This document shows positions 1 to 5,697 of a stretch of 12,076 bases of DNA, in pieces. The stretch spans positions 1-12,076 of the forward strand of contig JAITHF010000206.1 in assembly GCA_031280115.1 (NCBI GenBank), given 5' to 3'. Position numbers and translations under genes: made by a program. Positions within the stretch are counted from its first letter, which is position 1. Each line of letters begins with the position of its first letter. The notes below the pieces were generated by a model. The model was not told the origin of the DNA. It made no database searches and was given only the letters and a program-made list of their open reading frames with translations. Source of the stretch: Spirochaetaceae bacterium. Lineage in GTDB: Bacteria > Spirochaetota > Spirochaetia > Treponematales > Breznakiellaceae.

Positions 1-444
1 TAAGAGGTTTTTCTGAATTTCGATAAAGTGCCGGCAGTTTTCAGGACGGTTAAGGCCGTTAAGAATGGCAGTTACCATCTGTTCGCAGCTATTATACCCG
101 CAGGAACCGCAGTTAAGAATATCTCTGGGGCCCTTTTTATACATTTTAAGGTGAAGCGCCTGAATATCTTCGGGACGGGGAATCTTCACCAGTTTCTTGA
201 ATATCTGTGACCGGTCAACATAGGAGCGGCTGTACAGGCCGGCTTCCCAGTAATCGTTTATCACCTGTTCGAGCTTGCGCCCTTTAATAAGAATGCTGCG
301 TATTTTTTTTGTCCCGTAGAACGCCTGGGCCTCTTTACGGCGCTTTTCGATTTTGCGGTCCAGATCGTCCAGGTGTTTATGCTGGTTAAGCGTGCCGGGG
401 CCGCCGTTGCACCCCATTTTACAGCTCAGACAGTCAACAAGGGA
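1..444 (-). pseudogene. In-frame continuation of the hydrogenase-like gene past the amber codon, cut by the window edge
   Basis: After TAG (445-447) the same frame runs open for 148 codons to base 1. It begins SLVDCLSCKMGCNGGPGT, the third H-cluster motif of this family, with Cys 302 and 306 when numbered through the stop. A linker of about 90 residues follows. Next comes CGSCGYNSC with a later Cys, spaced C-x2-C-x4-C-x16-C, which fits the small Fe4S4 domain (PF04060 type) found in HsfB-like proteins. In that family PAS and then SpoIIE-phosphatase or kinase domains usually come next; here they would lie outside the window. I see no start codon with a convincing ribosome site that would make this a separate gene. 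It could be the 3' part of a nonsense-mutated gene, a readthrough product, or the result of a sequencing error. The coding character looks intact. Confidence 0.7.
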
Positions 445-1326
445 CTAGCCCGGCGGTTCTCTGTTTTCCATGGACCGTCCCAGATGGGCAAGGTAGTGGT
501 ACACCTCAGGGGAGCCTTCTATCTTTCTGGTCTTGGCGGTTACATCGGCGATATACCGCTCCACTGTACGCATAAGGCCCCCAGGGGTGGAGAACAGCAC
601 CGCCCGTTCCGCCTGGGGCCCGTCGTAGGCCGCGGGCTCATACTTTTCAATCCGGTCATGGGTATCCTCAAGGTACTGCTGGAACGATTTAAACGTTACA
701 TTGTAATCCCCGAAACCGGTAGCATCGAACTCCCGCCGCTTGGAGTAGCAAGGGGAGACGGCCACGAATTTACAGCCGGCGTACTGGGGGAAATACCGTT
801 TAATCATCTTCATCGTATGGAGCATGGGGCTGTCTGCCGGCGCCAGAAAAGGGATGAGTTCAGGGCGGTACATTTCTATGAACGATACCAGGGTGGGGCA
901 GGGCTGGGCGATAATCATGGGCGGTTTTTTCTTTTTTTGGTAGTTAAGATAGGATTTAACCGTAAGTTCCGCGCCGAAGCTCACGTCAAAGACCGCTTTA
1001 ACTCCAAGTTTTTTAAGAAAGCCGTTAAACCGCAGGTATTCCCCGCCGAAACTGACCGCGATGGCAGGCGCCACAATCGCCACCATATTGATTTTTGCCT
1101 TGACATCCTGTATAAATTGGTCGAAGTCGTCCACCCCTATCCGCGCCCCGTGCATACAGGCGTTGATACAGGCGCCGCATCCGATACACAGCTCGCTGTG
1201 AAATGTTACCACGTTTCCTGATCCGTTATTACACATTTTTACCGGACACACCATGATACAGCGATGGCAGTTCACGCACTTGTCCTCAATTATTTGGATA
1301 ATCGGCCTAAGCCCTTTATAATTCAT
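445..1326 (-). CDS. [FeFe]-hydrogenase-like sensory Fe-S protein, N-terminal part up to an in-frame amber codon
   Basis: The 293-residue product opens with a two-cluster ferredoxin domain: Cys 17, 20, 23, 27 and Cys 47, 50, 53, 57. A domain like the [FeFe]-hydrogenase large-subunit C-terminal region follows. Its first H-cluster motif reads QPCPTLVSFIE (Cys143), where catalytic enzymes have TSCCPxW. The second reads VSPCYSK (Cys193). These altered motifs are typical of the sensory HsfB-type group, thought to report H2 or redox state rather than to run bulk metabolism. The protein is probably cytoplasmic. The ATG is supported by AGGGGG six bases upstream. The frame stops at TAG (445-447) just before the third H-cluster motif, which lies intact in the same frame beyond it. 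A protein ending here would lack two H-cluster cysteines. The family call is good. Sensor rather than enzyme is inference from the motifs. Confidence 0.8.
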   Translation of the reverse strand: MNYKGLRPIIQIIEDKCVNCHRCIMVCPVKMCNNGSGNVVTFHSELCIGCGACINACMHGARIGVDDFDQFIQDVKAKINMVAIVAPAIAVSFGGEYLRFNGFLKKLGVKAVFDVSFGAELTVKSYLNYQKKKKPPMIIAQPCPTLVSFIEMYRPELIPFLAPADSPMLHTMKMIKRYFPQYAGCKFVAVSPCYSKRREFDATGFGDYNVTFKSFQQYLEDTHDRIEKYEPAAYDGPQAERAVLFSTPGGLMRTVERYIADVTAKTRKIEGSPEVYHYLAHLGRSMENREPPG

Positions 1327-1332
1327 TGATTG

Positions 1333-1361
1333 CCCCCTATGGTTGGTATCGGAAAGATACC
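1333..1361 (-). promoter_or_regulatory. Ribosome site and leader hairpin of the hydrogenase-like gene
   Basis: Read on the minus strand, AGGGGG (1333-1338) sits six bases before the ATG at 1326. Just upstream is a perfect 6-bp hairpin, GGTATC-TTTCC-GATACC (1345-1361). Its position next to the ribosome site would allow translational control or a transcript-end role, but that is inference. Confidence 0.4.
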
Positions 1362-1619
1362 GATTTACCTGAAACCTTTCCCAAAAAGCATGTGTAAGAA
1401 GTACGTTTACAAAACATTTAAATACTTTTACAAAATAATAGGCCGGTACGTAAAAGCCCGCGCCTTCCCATGTTTTAACCCATTTGTTTTATTAAATCAT
1501 AGCAATTTTTAGCCGGATTTTCAAGCCCTTAACGGCCTTTTAACCAACATATTTTCTAACAGCCGTCCGGCTTTGCCCGGCAAAACCTTCTTGAGGAGGC
1601 TTGCGGGCGCTCCGGTTGA
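1362..1619. other. AT-rich divergent intergenic region
   Basis: No convincing gene lies here between the minus-strand hydrogenase-like gene and the plus-strand small gene. The stretch 1390-1510 is much more AT-rich than its surroundings, as expected for promoters. TTTACAAAA occurs twice (1406-1414 and 1427-1435), exactly 21 bp apart in the same orientation, which could be a tandem operator. I found no promoter with both a good -35 and a good -10. A purine-rich GAGGAGG at 1593-1599 is about 20 bases from the nearest in-frame start, too far to be a normal ribosome site. Confidence 0.35.
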
Positions 1620-1652
1620 TTGACATACTTAAAGGTAAGGGAGAACGGGAAA

Positions 1653-1886
1653 TTGGAACAGAAACGATACGAGTTAGTACGGGAGATATTTAACGCCTGC
1701 TCAGGCAATCAGATGCGGGACGTGTTTATAAGCGAGGTTGAGACCGATGACATTGAGGCGGAGGTCAAGCCGTTTCTGATAGGCACGCAGATACAGTGCG
1801 AGCGGCTGGATGCCGGCGCCGGGGTCGTTATTTTTAATCTCAACATCGACGGCCTCCTCCAGCGCCTCACCTTCACCGAGATGTGA
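1653..1886 (+). CDS. Small conserved-looking protein of unknown function (77 aa)
   Basis: I do not recognise this protein. It is acidic and soluble-looking, with no signal peptide, membrane segment or cysteine motif. It has a charged N-terminal half (KRYELVREIFNAC, then an acidic EVETDDIEAEV) and a hydrophobic C-terminal strand-like part (GVVIFNLNIDGLLQRLTF). I prefer the TTG at 1653 because AAGGGAG (1637-1643) lies nine bases before it. The frame also allows a TTG at 1620, adding 11 residues, but that start has no ribosome site at normal distance. The gene is convergent with nth, and only about 70 bp of repeat-like sequence separates them. It is probably real: codon use matches the neighbours and the frame is open over its full length. 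From memory, similar short proteins beginning KRYELVREIF occur in treponemes, but I could not check this. Confidence 0.65.
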   Translation: MEQKRYELVREIFNACSGNQMRDVFISEVETDDIEAEVKPFLIGTQIQCERLDAGAGVVIFNLNIDGLLQRLTFTEM

Positions 1887-1955
1887 CCTATCCTGCGGCA
1901 GGTTGGGTTTGGAGGCGCGAAGCGCCGTTGAACCCCCCCGCAGGGGGCGCAGGGG
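1887..1955. repeat. Hairpin-rich spacer between convergent genes, partial copy of the dispersed repeat
   Basis: This short spacer holds GGCGC-GAA-GCGCC (1914-1926) and CCCCC-GCA-GGGGG (1935-1947). Both hairpins match modules of the larger repeat copies elsewhere in the window. It lies between the ends of two convergent genes and may stop transcription both ways, but neither hairpin has a U-tract. Confidence 0.5.
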
Positions 1956-2645
1956 CTAGCGGGAGCGGCGTACGCCCTGGCGGGCGCAGTGGGGGTGTAT
2001 GGCGCATTGGGAGCAGAAAGGGCTTAAAGGCCGGCATACCCTCTGGCCGTACAACACCAGAAGCGCGTTTATCCCCTTCCAGTAGACGCGCGGCAGGAGG
2101 CGCCGGAGCCCGGCCTCGGTCTCTTCAGGGCTTTTGGCGGAAACCCAGCCGGCGCGGTTGCTTATCCGGTGCACGTGGGTGTCCACGCAGATCCCGTCTT
2201 GGTCAAACGCCTCGATTAACACCAGGTTCGCGGTCTTCCGCCCCACCCCCGGCAGCGCAAGAAGCGCCTCCATAGTCTTGGGCACCGCGCCCTCATACTG
2301 CGCCAGAAGCAGCCCGGCGATTTTCCTAAGATTTGACGCTTTTGTGCGGTAAAACCCTGCGGGGTAAATAAGGCGGGCAAGCGCGTCCTCAGAGAGCCCG
2401 AGAAGCGCCGCCGGCGAAGGCGCCGCCGCAAGGAGCGCCTTAGACGCTGCCAGGGTTACCTCGTCTTTGGTGCGGAGGCTTAGTATGGTTGACGCCAGCA
2501 CGGCCCAGGGGTCTCTGCGGTATTTTTCGGCCACAAGGCCCACAGCCGGATCAGGCCCGTCCTGCTCAAGGCCGCGCCGCCACTGACCGAGCGCCGCCAT
2601 AATCGAATCCCACTCAGGGGGATTCGCCTGATCCTGCCGCTTCAT
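1956..2645 (-). CDS. nth: Endonuclease III (DNA glycosylase / AP lyase)
   Basis: Endonuclease III removes oxidised pyrimidines from DNA and nicks at the resulting abasic site, in base-excision repair. The helix-hairpin-helix LPGVGRKTANL (131-141) supplies the catalytic lysine K137, and VDTHVHR (154-160) supplies the catalytic Asp155. The C-terminal iron-sulphur loop is complete, with Cys 204, 211, 214 and 220 in the exact C-x6-C-x2-C-x5-C spacing. At 229 residues it is slightly longer than the common 210-220. The ATG at 2645 lies inside ispF, 32 bases before the ispF stop codon ends. An ATG at 2600 would avoid the overlap but would remove part of the first helix (WDSIMAALGQW). Neither start has a strong ribosome site, so translation is probably coupled to ispF. 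It is the last gene of the carD-ispD-ispF-nth cluster. Confidence 0.93.
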   Translation of the reverse strand: MKRQDQANPPEWDSIMAALGQWRRGLEQDGPDPAVGLVAEKYRRDPWAVLASTILSLRTKDEVTLAASKALLAAAPSPAALLGLSEDALARLIYPAGFYRTKASNLRKIAGLLLAQYEGAVPKTMEALLALPGVGRKTANLVLIEAFDQDGICVDTHVHRISNRAGWVSAKSPEETEAGLRRLLPRVYWKGINALLVLYGQRVCRPLSPFCSQCAIHPHCARQGVRRSR

Positions 2646-3126
2646 CCTGGGTTCTTTTCGCTAATAAACATATTGCCAGCGCCTCCACTGCCGCGCCGGC
2701 GCCAACATCTCCCAGCCCCTCGGCGGTTTTCCCTTTGATAGACACCTCTGCGGGAGAAACATTGAGCGCCTCTGCCAGAGAAGCGCGGATACGCTCCCGG
2801 TAGGGCAGGAGTTTCGGCTCCTCGCACACCACAACGCAGTCCAGATTGACAAGGCGCCAGCCGGACTTATCCACCATGTCGAAGGCGCTGCGGAGGAGCG
2901 AAAGAGAGCGGGCGTCCTTAAACGACGGGTCATGGGGAGGGAAGCGTTCCCCAATGTCCCCCAGGCCCGCGGCGCCTAAGAGCGCGTCAATCACCGCGTG
3001 GCACAGCACGTCCCCGTCAGAGTGCCCCCATTCCCCCCGTTCATGCTCCAGCGCCACTCCGCCGAGCAAAAAGGGCCTTCCTGAAACCAGCCGGTGTACG
3101 TCCCAGCCTAATCCTACCCGCATCAT
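2614..3126 (-). CDS. ispF: 2-C-methyl-D-erythritol 2,4-cyclodiphosphate synthase
   Basis: IspF is the MEP-pathway enzyme that cyclises CDP-methylerythritol 2-phosphate, releasing CMP. The zinc site is visible: Asp9 and His11 in GWDVH, and His43 in the helix after HSDGD. Other family segments are present: LGDIGERFPPHDP, VNLDCVVVCEEPKL and KGKTAEGLGDVG. The core of about 157 residues is complete and carries a short extra tail. The start overlaps the ispD stop in an ATGA arrangement, so the two are translationally coupled. A second ATG directly follows the first, so either could be used. In some bacteria IspD and IspF are fused into one chain; here they are separate proteins from touching frames. 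Confidence 0.96.
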   Translation of the reverse strand: MMRVGLGWDVHRLVSGRPFLLGGVALEHERGEWGHSDGDVLCHAVIDALLGAAGLGDIGERFPPHDPSFKDARSLSLLRSAFDMVDKSGWRLVNLDCVVVCEEPKLLPYRERIRASLAEALNVSPAEVSIKGKTAEGLGDVGAGAAVEALAICLLAKRTQDEAAGSGESP

Positions 3127-3857
3127 AGGGCTTCTCCCCTGGTAAGGTCTTCGATAAAGGTGATTTTCCGGTTCTTTGAGGAACCGGCTACCACTGCCAC
3201 AGGCCCCACGAACTCGCCCCAGACCTCTGCGTCGTCAGTATATTCCACCCCTTCGTCCCGCTCGCGCCTCGCGGCTTTTTCATGCGCCGAAAGGAGGGCC
3301 TGATACCGGAACCCCTGGGGGGTCTGGGCGGCCTGAACCGCGCGCCGGGGCAGGTGGCATCTTACAAAGCCATGACGGTCAATCTCTTTGGGGGTTTCAG
3401 CAAGGGGCACGCAGGGAATAGCCGCGCCGTGCCGTATGGTCCCGTCAATCACCCGGGCTATAAGATCCCCGTCGATCCAGGGGCGGGCGCCGTCGTGGAC
3501 AAGCGCGTAATCCGGCGGGGCAGCGGCAAGGAGCGCAAGCCCCTGGTGTACCGACATTCTGCGGGATTCGCCGCCCGGGACAAAGCGTATATCATGTCCG
3601 GCGCCCCGGAGGCCGAGGTCTGGCGGAAGGCTTGCCCGCGCCGGCGCCTCGCCGCCGCCCCGGTCATGAGGAACGGCGATAACGATGGTCTGTATCCGCG
3701 GGCACTCGGCAAACGCGGCGGCTGCCGCGCCGAGAACGGTCAGGGGATTCCCCCGGGCGTCCCGTGTTCCCAAGGGGCGGTACTCTTTTTTGACCCCGCC
3801 CATGCGCCGGGATGAGCCGGCGGCGCAGATAATCACCGCGACTGATGGCGCCGGCAT
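3123..3857 (-). CDS. ispD: 2-C-methyl-D-erythritol 4-phosphate cytidylyltransferase
   Basis: IspD joins MEP and CTP to give CDP-methylerythritol in the non-mevalonate isoprenoid route. The nucleotide-binding loop is AAGSSRRMGGVKKEY (12-26). R18 and K24 stand where the catalytic Arg and Lys of E. coli IspD lie, although KKE replaces the usual PKQ. VHDGARPW, TPQGF and a final TDDAEV-like segment follow in family order. At 244 residues it is near the usual 225-240. A low-complexity, Ala/Pro/Gly-rich insertion around residues 66-85 looks like a surface loop. The ATG is one base past the carD stop, and the product of this gene feeds the pathway in which the next gene, ispF, acts. Confidence 0.95.
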   Translation of the reverse strand: MPAPSVAVIICAAGSSRRMGGVKKEYRPLGTRDARGNPLTVLGAAAAAFAECPRIQTIVIAVPHDRGGGEAPARASLPPDLGLRGAGHDIRFVPGGESRRMSVHQGLALLAAAPPDYALVHDGARPWIDGDLIARVIDGTIRHGAAIPCVPLAETPKEIDRHGFVRCHLPRRAVQAAQTPQGFRYQALLSAHEKAARRERDEGVEYTDDAEVWGEFVGPVAVVAGSSKNRKITFIEDLTRGEAL

Positions 3858-3858
3858 A

Positions 3859-4359
3859 CTACGGCGCCTCGAGCCTGCTGAAGATACGTTTTTCCACTTC
3901 GTCTTTGGGGAGGTTCAGGGAAAAAGAAATCTCATCTTCAAGGAGTTTTAAGGCGGAGTCGTAGAGTTTCCGCTCAAGGATAGGCAGCTCTTTCACTTTG
4001 CTCCTGTGGTAGAGGGAGCGGACAATGGTCGCAATATCCATAATACTGCCTTTTTTGAGGAGGTCTAGGTTCATTTGGTACCGGAGTTTCCAGTCTGACG
4101 GGATAGGCTCATAGGCTTCGCCTATGAGGTCCAGGGCTTTTTGGGCGTTTTCTTCCGCGACAATAGGTCTAATGCCCAGTCCGTCCGCCTTATGCACCGG
4201 TACCATGATGGTCATGTCAGAGACCGCAAGGTAGATTTGATAATAAGGAATATTTTCATTTTTGAATTCCTTATCTACAATGGCGGTAATTGTGCCGACC
4301 CCCTGGCTGGGATACACCACTTTCTGATCTATCTGGAATGTCCTTGTCTCTTCGTCCAT
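3859..4359 (-). CDS. carD: CarD-family RNA polymerase-binding regulator
   Basis: CarD/CdnL proteins bind the RNA polymerase beta subunit near promoters and stabilise open complexes. The N-terminal interaction domain is clear (about residues 8-70): FQIDQKVVYPSQGVGTITAI, then a YQIYL strand and MTIMVPVHKAD. The remaining residues are helical and charged (LDLLKKGSIMDIATIVRSLYHRS), as in the DNA-contacting C-terminal domain. At 166 residues the length is normal for the family. The ATG at 4359 has TTAGGA a few bases upstream. It heads the cluster with ispD, ispF and nth, with a one-base gap to ispD, so they probably share a transcript. From memory, CarD beside isoprenoid genes recurs in treponemes. 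That link is genomic rather than a known functional one. Confidence 0.93.
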   Translation of the reverse strand: MDEETRTFQIDQKVVYPSQGVGTITAIVDKEFKNENIPYYQIYLAVSDMTIMVPVHKADGLGIRPIVAEENAQKALDLIGEAYEPIPSDWKLRYQMNLDLLKKGSIMDIATIVRSLYHRSKVKELPILERKLYDSALKLLEDEISFSLNLPKDEVEKRIFSRLEAP

Positions 4360-4570
4360 CGTCCTAATTGTCAGCTACCCCGGGCCTCAAGGTTTTTTCT
4401 AGGGCTTAGGGCTTGTTCCGCTTTGCCCGCTTGCCCGGCTTACTCCCCAAGTGTTCTATATTTCCTTCCTGTTAAACAGGTTTTTCTCCGGCGGTTTCAC
4501 TCCCCTTACCGAGAGCCAGCGCCGCCCTGTCGCCTAGTTTCCTGCGCCGCATGGGGCAGGTCTATTTGAT
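4360..4570 (-). other. Long 5' leader of the carD cluster
   Basis: About 210 nt separate the predicted promoter from the carD ATG and hold no credible gene. On the transcribed strand a GGCGG...CCGCC stem (4490-4494 with 4522-4526) encloses a weaker CTCTC/GGGAG pairing, and CCTGT-TTA-ACAGG (4468-4480) follows. The stems suggest a folded leader. I do not match it to a known riboswitch or RNA gene. Confidence 0.3.
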
Positions 4571-4576
4571 TTTTCA

Positions 4577-4606
4577 AATATACCACAAAACAAGGAGATT
4601 AGTCAA
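4577..4606 (-). promoter_or_regulatory. Predicted sigma-70-type promoter of the carD cluster
   Basis: On the minus strand TTGACT (4601-4606) and TATATT (4577-4582) are separated by 18 bp. They match the -35 and -10 consensus at five or more and five positions respectively, lie in a locally AT-rich stretch, and point toward carD. Transcription would start near 4570. Confidence 0.5.
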
Positions 4607-4651
4607 TGATGTTATGATAAAACTTTCCCCAGCCGTTTGCACGTTGAGGCA

Positions 4652-4804
4652 CAACCCCCGAAGGGGGATTCAGGTGCATCTCGCGGCGGGAGGGTTTGCA
4701 ATTTTAGTCACAACCCCGAAGTCGCGCCTCATCGCGCTTCGCAGGCGTTAGTGACGCAGCGCAGGAAGCCTTTAGGGGTGGTTTGGAGGGTCTATGACCC
4801 TCCA
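4652..4804 (+). repeat. Dispersed repeat copy A, GC-rich hairpin modules
   Basis: This copy is recognisable by the segment 4724-4747 (GCGCCTCATCGCG, then TTCGCAGGCG), which matches 10541-10564 at 23 of 24 positions. It is followed by GAAGCCTTTA, a G/T-rich run, and a perfect hairpin GGAGGGTC-TAT-GACCCTCC (4785-4803). The same module order appears at 10469-10620 and 11565-11802, and inverted at 5372-5650. Confidence 0.7.
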
Positions 4805-4814
4805 AATTTTCTTC

Positions 4815-4872
4815 AAGAGGCGCGAAAGCGCCGATAAGTCTTTATACTATAATGATTTATGCAGGGGACAGG
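4815..4872 (+). repeat. Leader module L1 preceding tandem array R1
   Basis: L1 starts with GGCGC-GAAA-GCGCC, a 5-bp stem with a GNRA-type loop, then GATAAGTC, TATACTATAATGATTTAT and GGGGACAGG. The matching module L3 (11803-11860) precedes array R3, and an inverted version L2 (5309-5368) adjoins array R2. TATACT and TATAAT resemble -10 boxes, but no -35 is present. The ATG at 4852 opens a 16-codon frame in phase with the R1 repeats that ends at TAA (4900-4902). Confidence 0.65.
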
Positions 4873-4905
4873 GCAGCGTATTCCGTTGACGGAGCGGCGT
4901 AAACC

Positions 4906-5052
4906 GTGTACAGAACGACCTATTCCGTGTACAGAACGACCTATTCCGTGTACAGAACGACCTATTCCGTGTACAGAACGACCTATTCCGTGTACAGAAT
5001 AACCTATTCCGTGTACAGAATGACTTGTTCCGTATACAAAATGACTCGCTCC
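4906..5052 (+). repeat. 21-bp tandem array R1, seven units
   Basis: Seven units of exactly 21 bp run from 4906 to 5052. Units 1-4 are identical (GTGTACAGAACGACC then TATTCC). Units 5-7 diverge progressively, and a degenerate eighth may follow to 5073. A degenerate unit also lies upstream in L1 (TATTCCGTTGAC near 4880). One forward frame reads the heptapeptide YRTTYSV, but it starts only at a GTG inside the array and lacks a ribosome site, so I do not call a gene. Confidence 0.9.
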
Positions 5053-5197
5053 GTGCACGGTTTACCCTGCCCGGTCTTTTGTGCAGGGGCCGCTGCACAC
5101 GCCGCGCTCATGGGCGGTATAAAGAAATAAAAAAGGTATATAAGCGCCGGTACGCCTTATCTCAGAACAGCGCAGACCGGGTGCCGTCCGGCTTCGG

Positions 5198-5302
5198 GGC
5201 AGTTACCGCTAACGCTCCGGTAACTACCGCCAACGCTCCGGTAGTTACCGCCAACGCTCCGGTAACTACCGCTACGGATCCGGTAACTACCGCTACGGAT
5301 CC
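5198..5302 (-). repeat. 21-bp tandem array R2, five units
   Basis: Five 21-bp units differ by a few substitutions. Each holds a CGGTA-AC-TACCG-like or CGGTA-GT-TACCG-like inverted repeat, and the last two units carry GGATCC where the others have CGCTCC. The adjacent leader module L2 lies on the right and points leftward, so the array is oriented on the minus strand and faces R1. An ATG in L2 (5332) opens a 56-codon minus-strand frame through the whole array to TGA at 5162. Without a ribosome site I leave it uncalled. Confidence 0.85.
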
Positions 5303-5308
5303 GGGACG

Positions 5309-5650
5309 CTGTTTTTTGCACAAACAACTCATTGTTTTATATTGACTTATCGGCGCTTCGCGCCTCTTTGGGAAGAATTTGGGGGGCTTTTTTACCGGCG
5401 CTTCATGTTTCGCGGCTCATAGCACAAACGGCGGCTGCTGAAACAGCCTTCGGCTGCCCCCAAACCCCCGCTAAAGGCTTCATGCCCCCGCGCCCTTCCG
5501 CCTGCGGCATCCGCTGAGGCGCCGCTTCAGGGTTGTGACTAAACCCACAAACCCTCTCGCCGCAGGAAGCGCGTGAATCCCCCGCAGGGGGTGACTAAAA
5601 TTGCAGACCCTCCCGCCGCAGGAAGCGCGTGAATCCCCCTATGGGGGTTG
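5309..5650 (-). repeat. Dispersed repeat copy B (inverted) with leader module L2 and a 56-bp tandem duplication
   Basis: On the minus strand this reads as the same modules as copy A, ending in GGCGC-GAA-GCGCC, GATAAGTC and an ATGA motif (5329-5332). It contains CGCAGGCGGAAGGGCGCG (5489-5506, reverse), shared exactly with 10557-10574 and 11651-11668, and the hairpin CAGCC-GAA-GGCTG (5444-5456, reverse). Its outermost unit is present twice in tandem, 5535-5590 and 5591-5646, each 56 bp, with scattered differences. Confidence 0.7.
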
Positions 5651-5675
5651 ATTTTATGGGGGTTTCCGGCATACT
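5648..5675 (+). promoter_or_regulatory. Possible ileS promoter at the edge of the repeat island
   Basis: TTGATT (5648-5653) and CATACT (5670-5675) are 16 bp apart and would start transcription just before the ileS ribosome site. The match to consensus is moderate. If used, the first bases of the -35 box belong to the repeat's outer end (GGGGGTTG). Confidence 0.3.
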
Positions 5676-5697
5676 TTCCCACAAGGAGAAATCGCAA

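Larger units (their letters stand above)
4652..5650. mobile_element. About 1-kb gene-free island bounded by long inverted repeats, MITE-like
   Basis: The outer 21 bp on the left (4652-4672) and the reverse complement of 5630-5650 agree at 19 of 21 positions; both start CAACCCCC and end AGGGGGATTCA apart from the centre. Inward, 4683-4711 matches the reverse complement of 5591-5619 with one mismatch in 29. The innermost arms AAGAGGCGCGAA and GCGCCGATAAGTC (4815-4840) recur inverted at 5344-5368, differing by one inserted A. Between the arms lie two 21-bp tandem arrays. There is no transposase and I see no target-site duplication. It could be a non-autonomous element, or two head-to-head copies of a dispersed repeat that inserted or recombined. 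It sits between carD and ileS. Confidence 0.55.

Noticed and set aside
373..1221. Long plus-strand open frame (282 codons)
   Set aside because: It lies opposite the hydrogenase-like gene, whose protein has clear cysteine motifs. The plus-strand translation has no recognisable features or ribosome site.
1330..1512. Small plus-strand frame (60 codons) in the divergent region
   Set aside because: It covers the likely promoter area, is Lys/Tyr/Phe-rich from AT-rich DNA, and has no ribosome site.
4468..4485. Plus-strand terminator CCTGT-TAA-ACAGG followed by T5
   Set aside because: The stem is only 5 bp and A/T-containing, and no plus-strand gene ends upstream of it.
4360..4570. RNase P RNA or SRP RNA in the carD leader
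   Set aside because: A few short strings (GGTAAGGGG, AGTGAAAC) recall RNase P RNA, but the region is too short and the conserved core is missing.
4813..5130. Open frames on both strands through array R1
   Set aside because: A 21-bp period without stops opens several frames at once. None has a ribosome site, and the leader ATG frame is closed by TAA at 4900.
4906..5302. CRISPR array
   Set aside because: The 21-bp units are directly contiguous with no spacers, and no cas-like gene is nearby.
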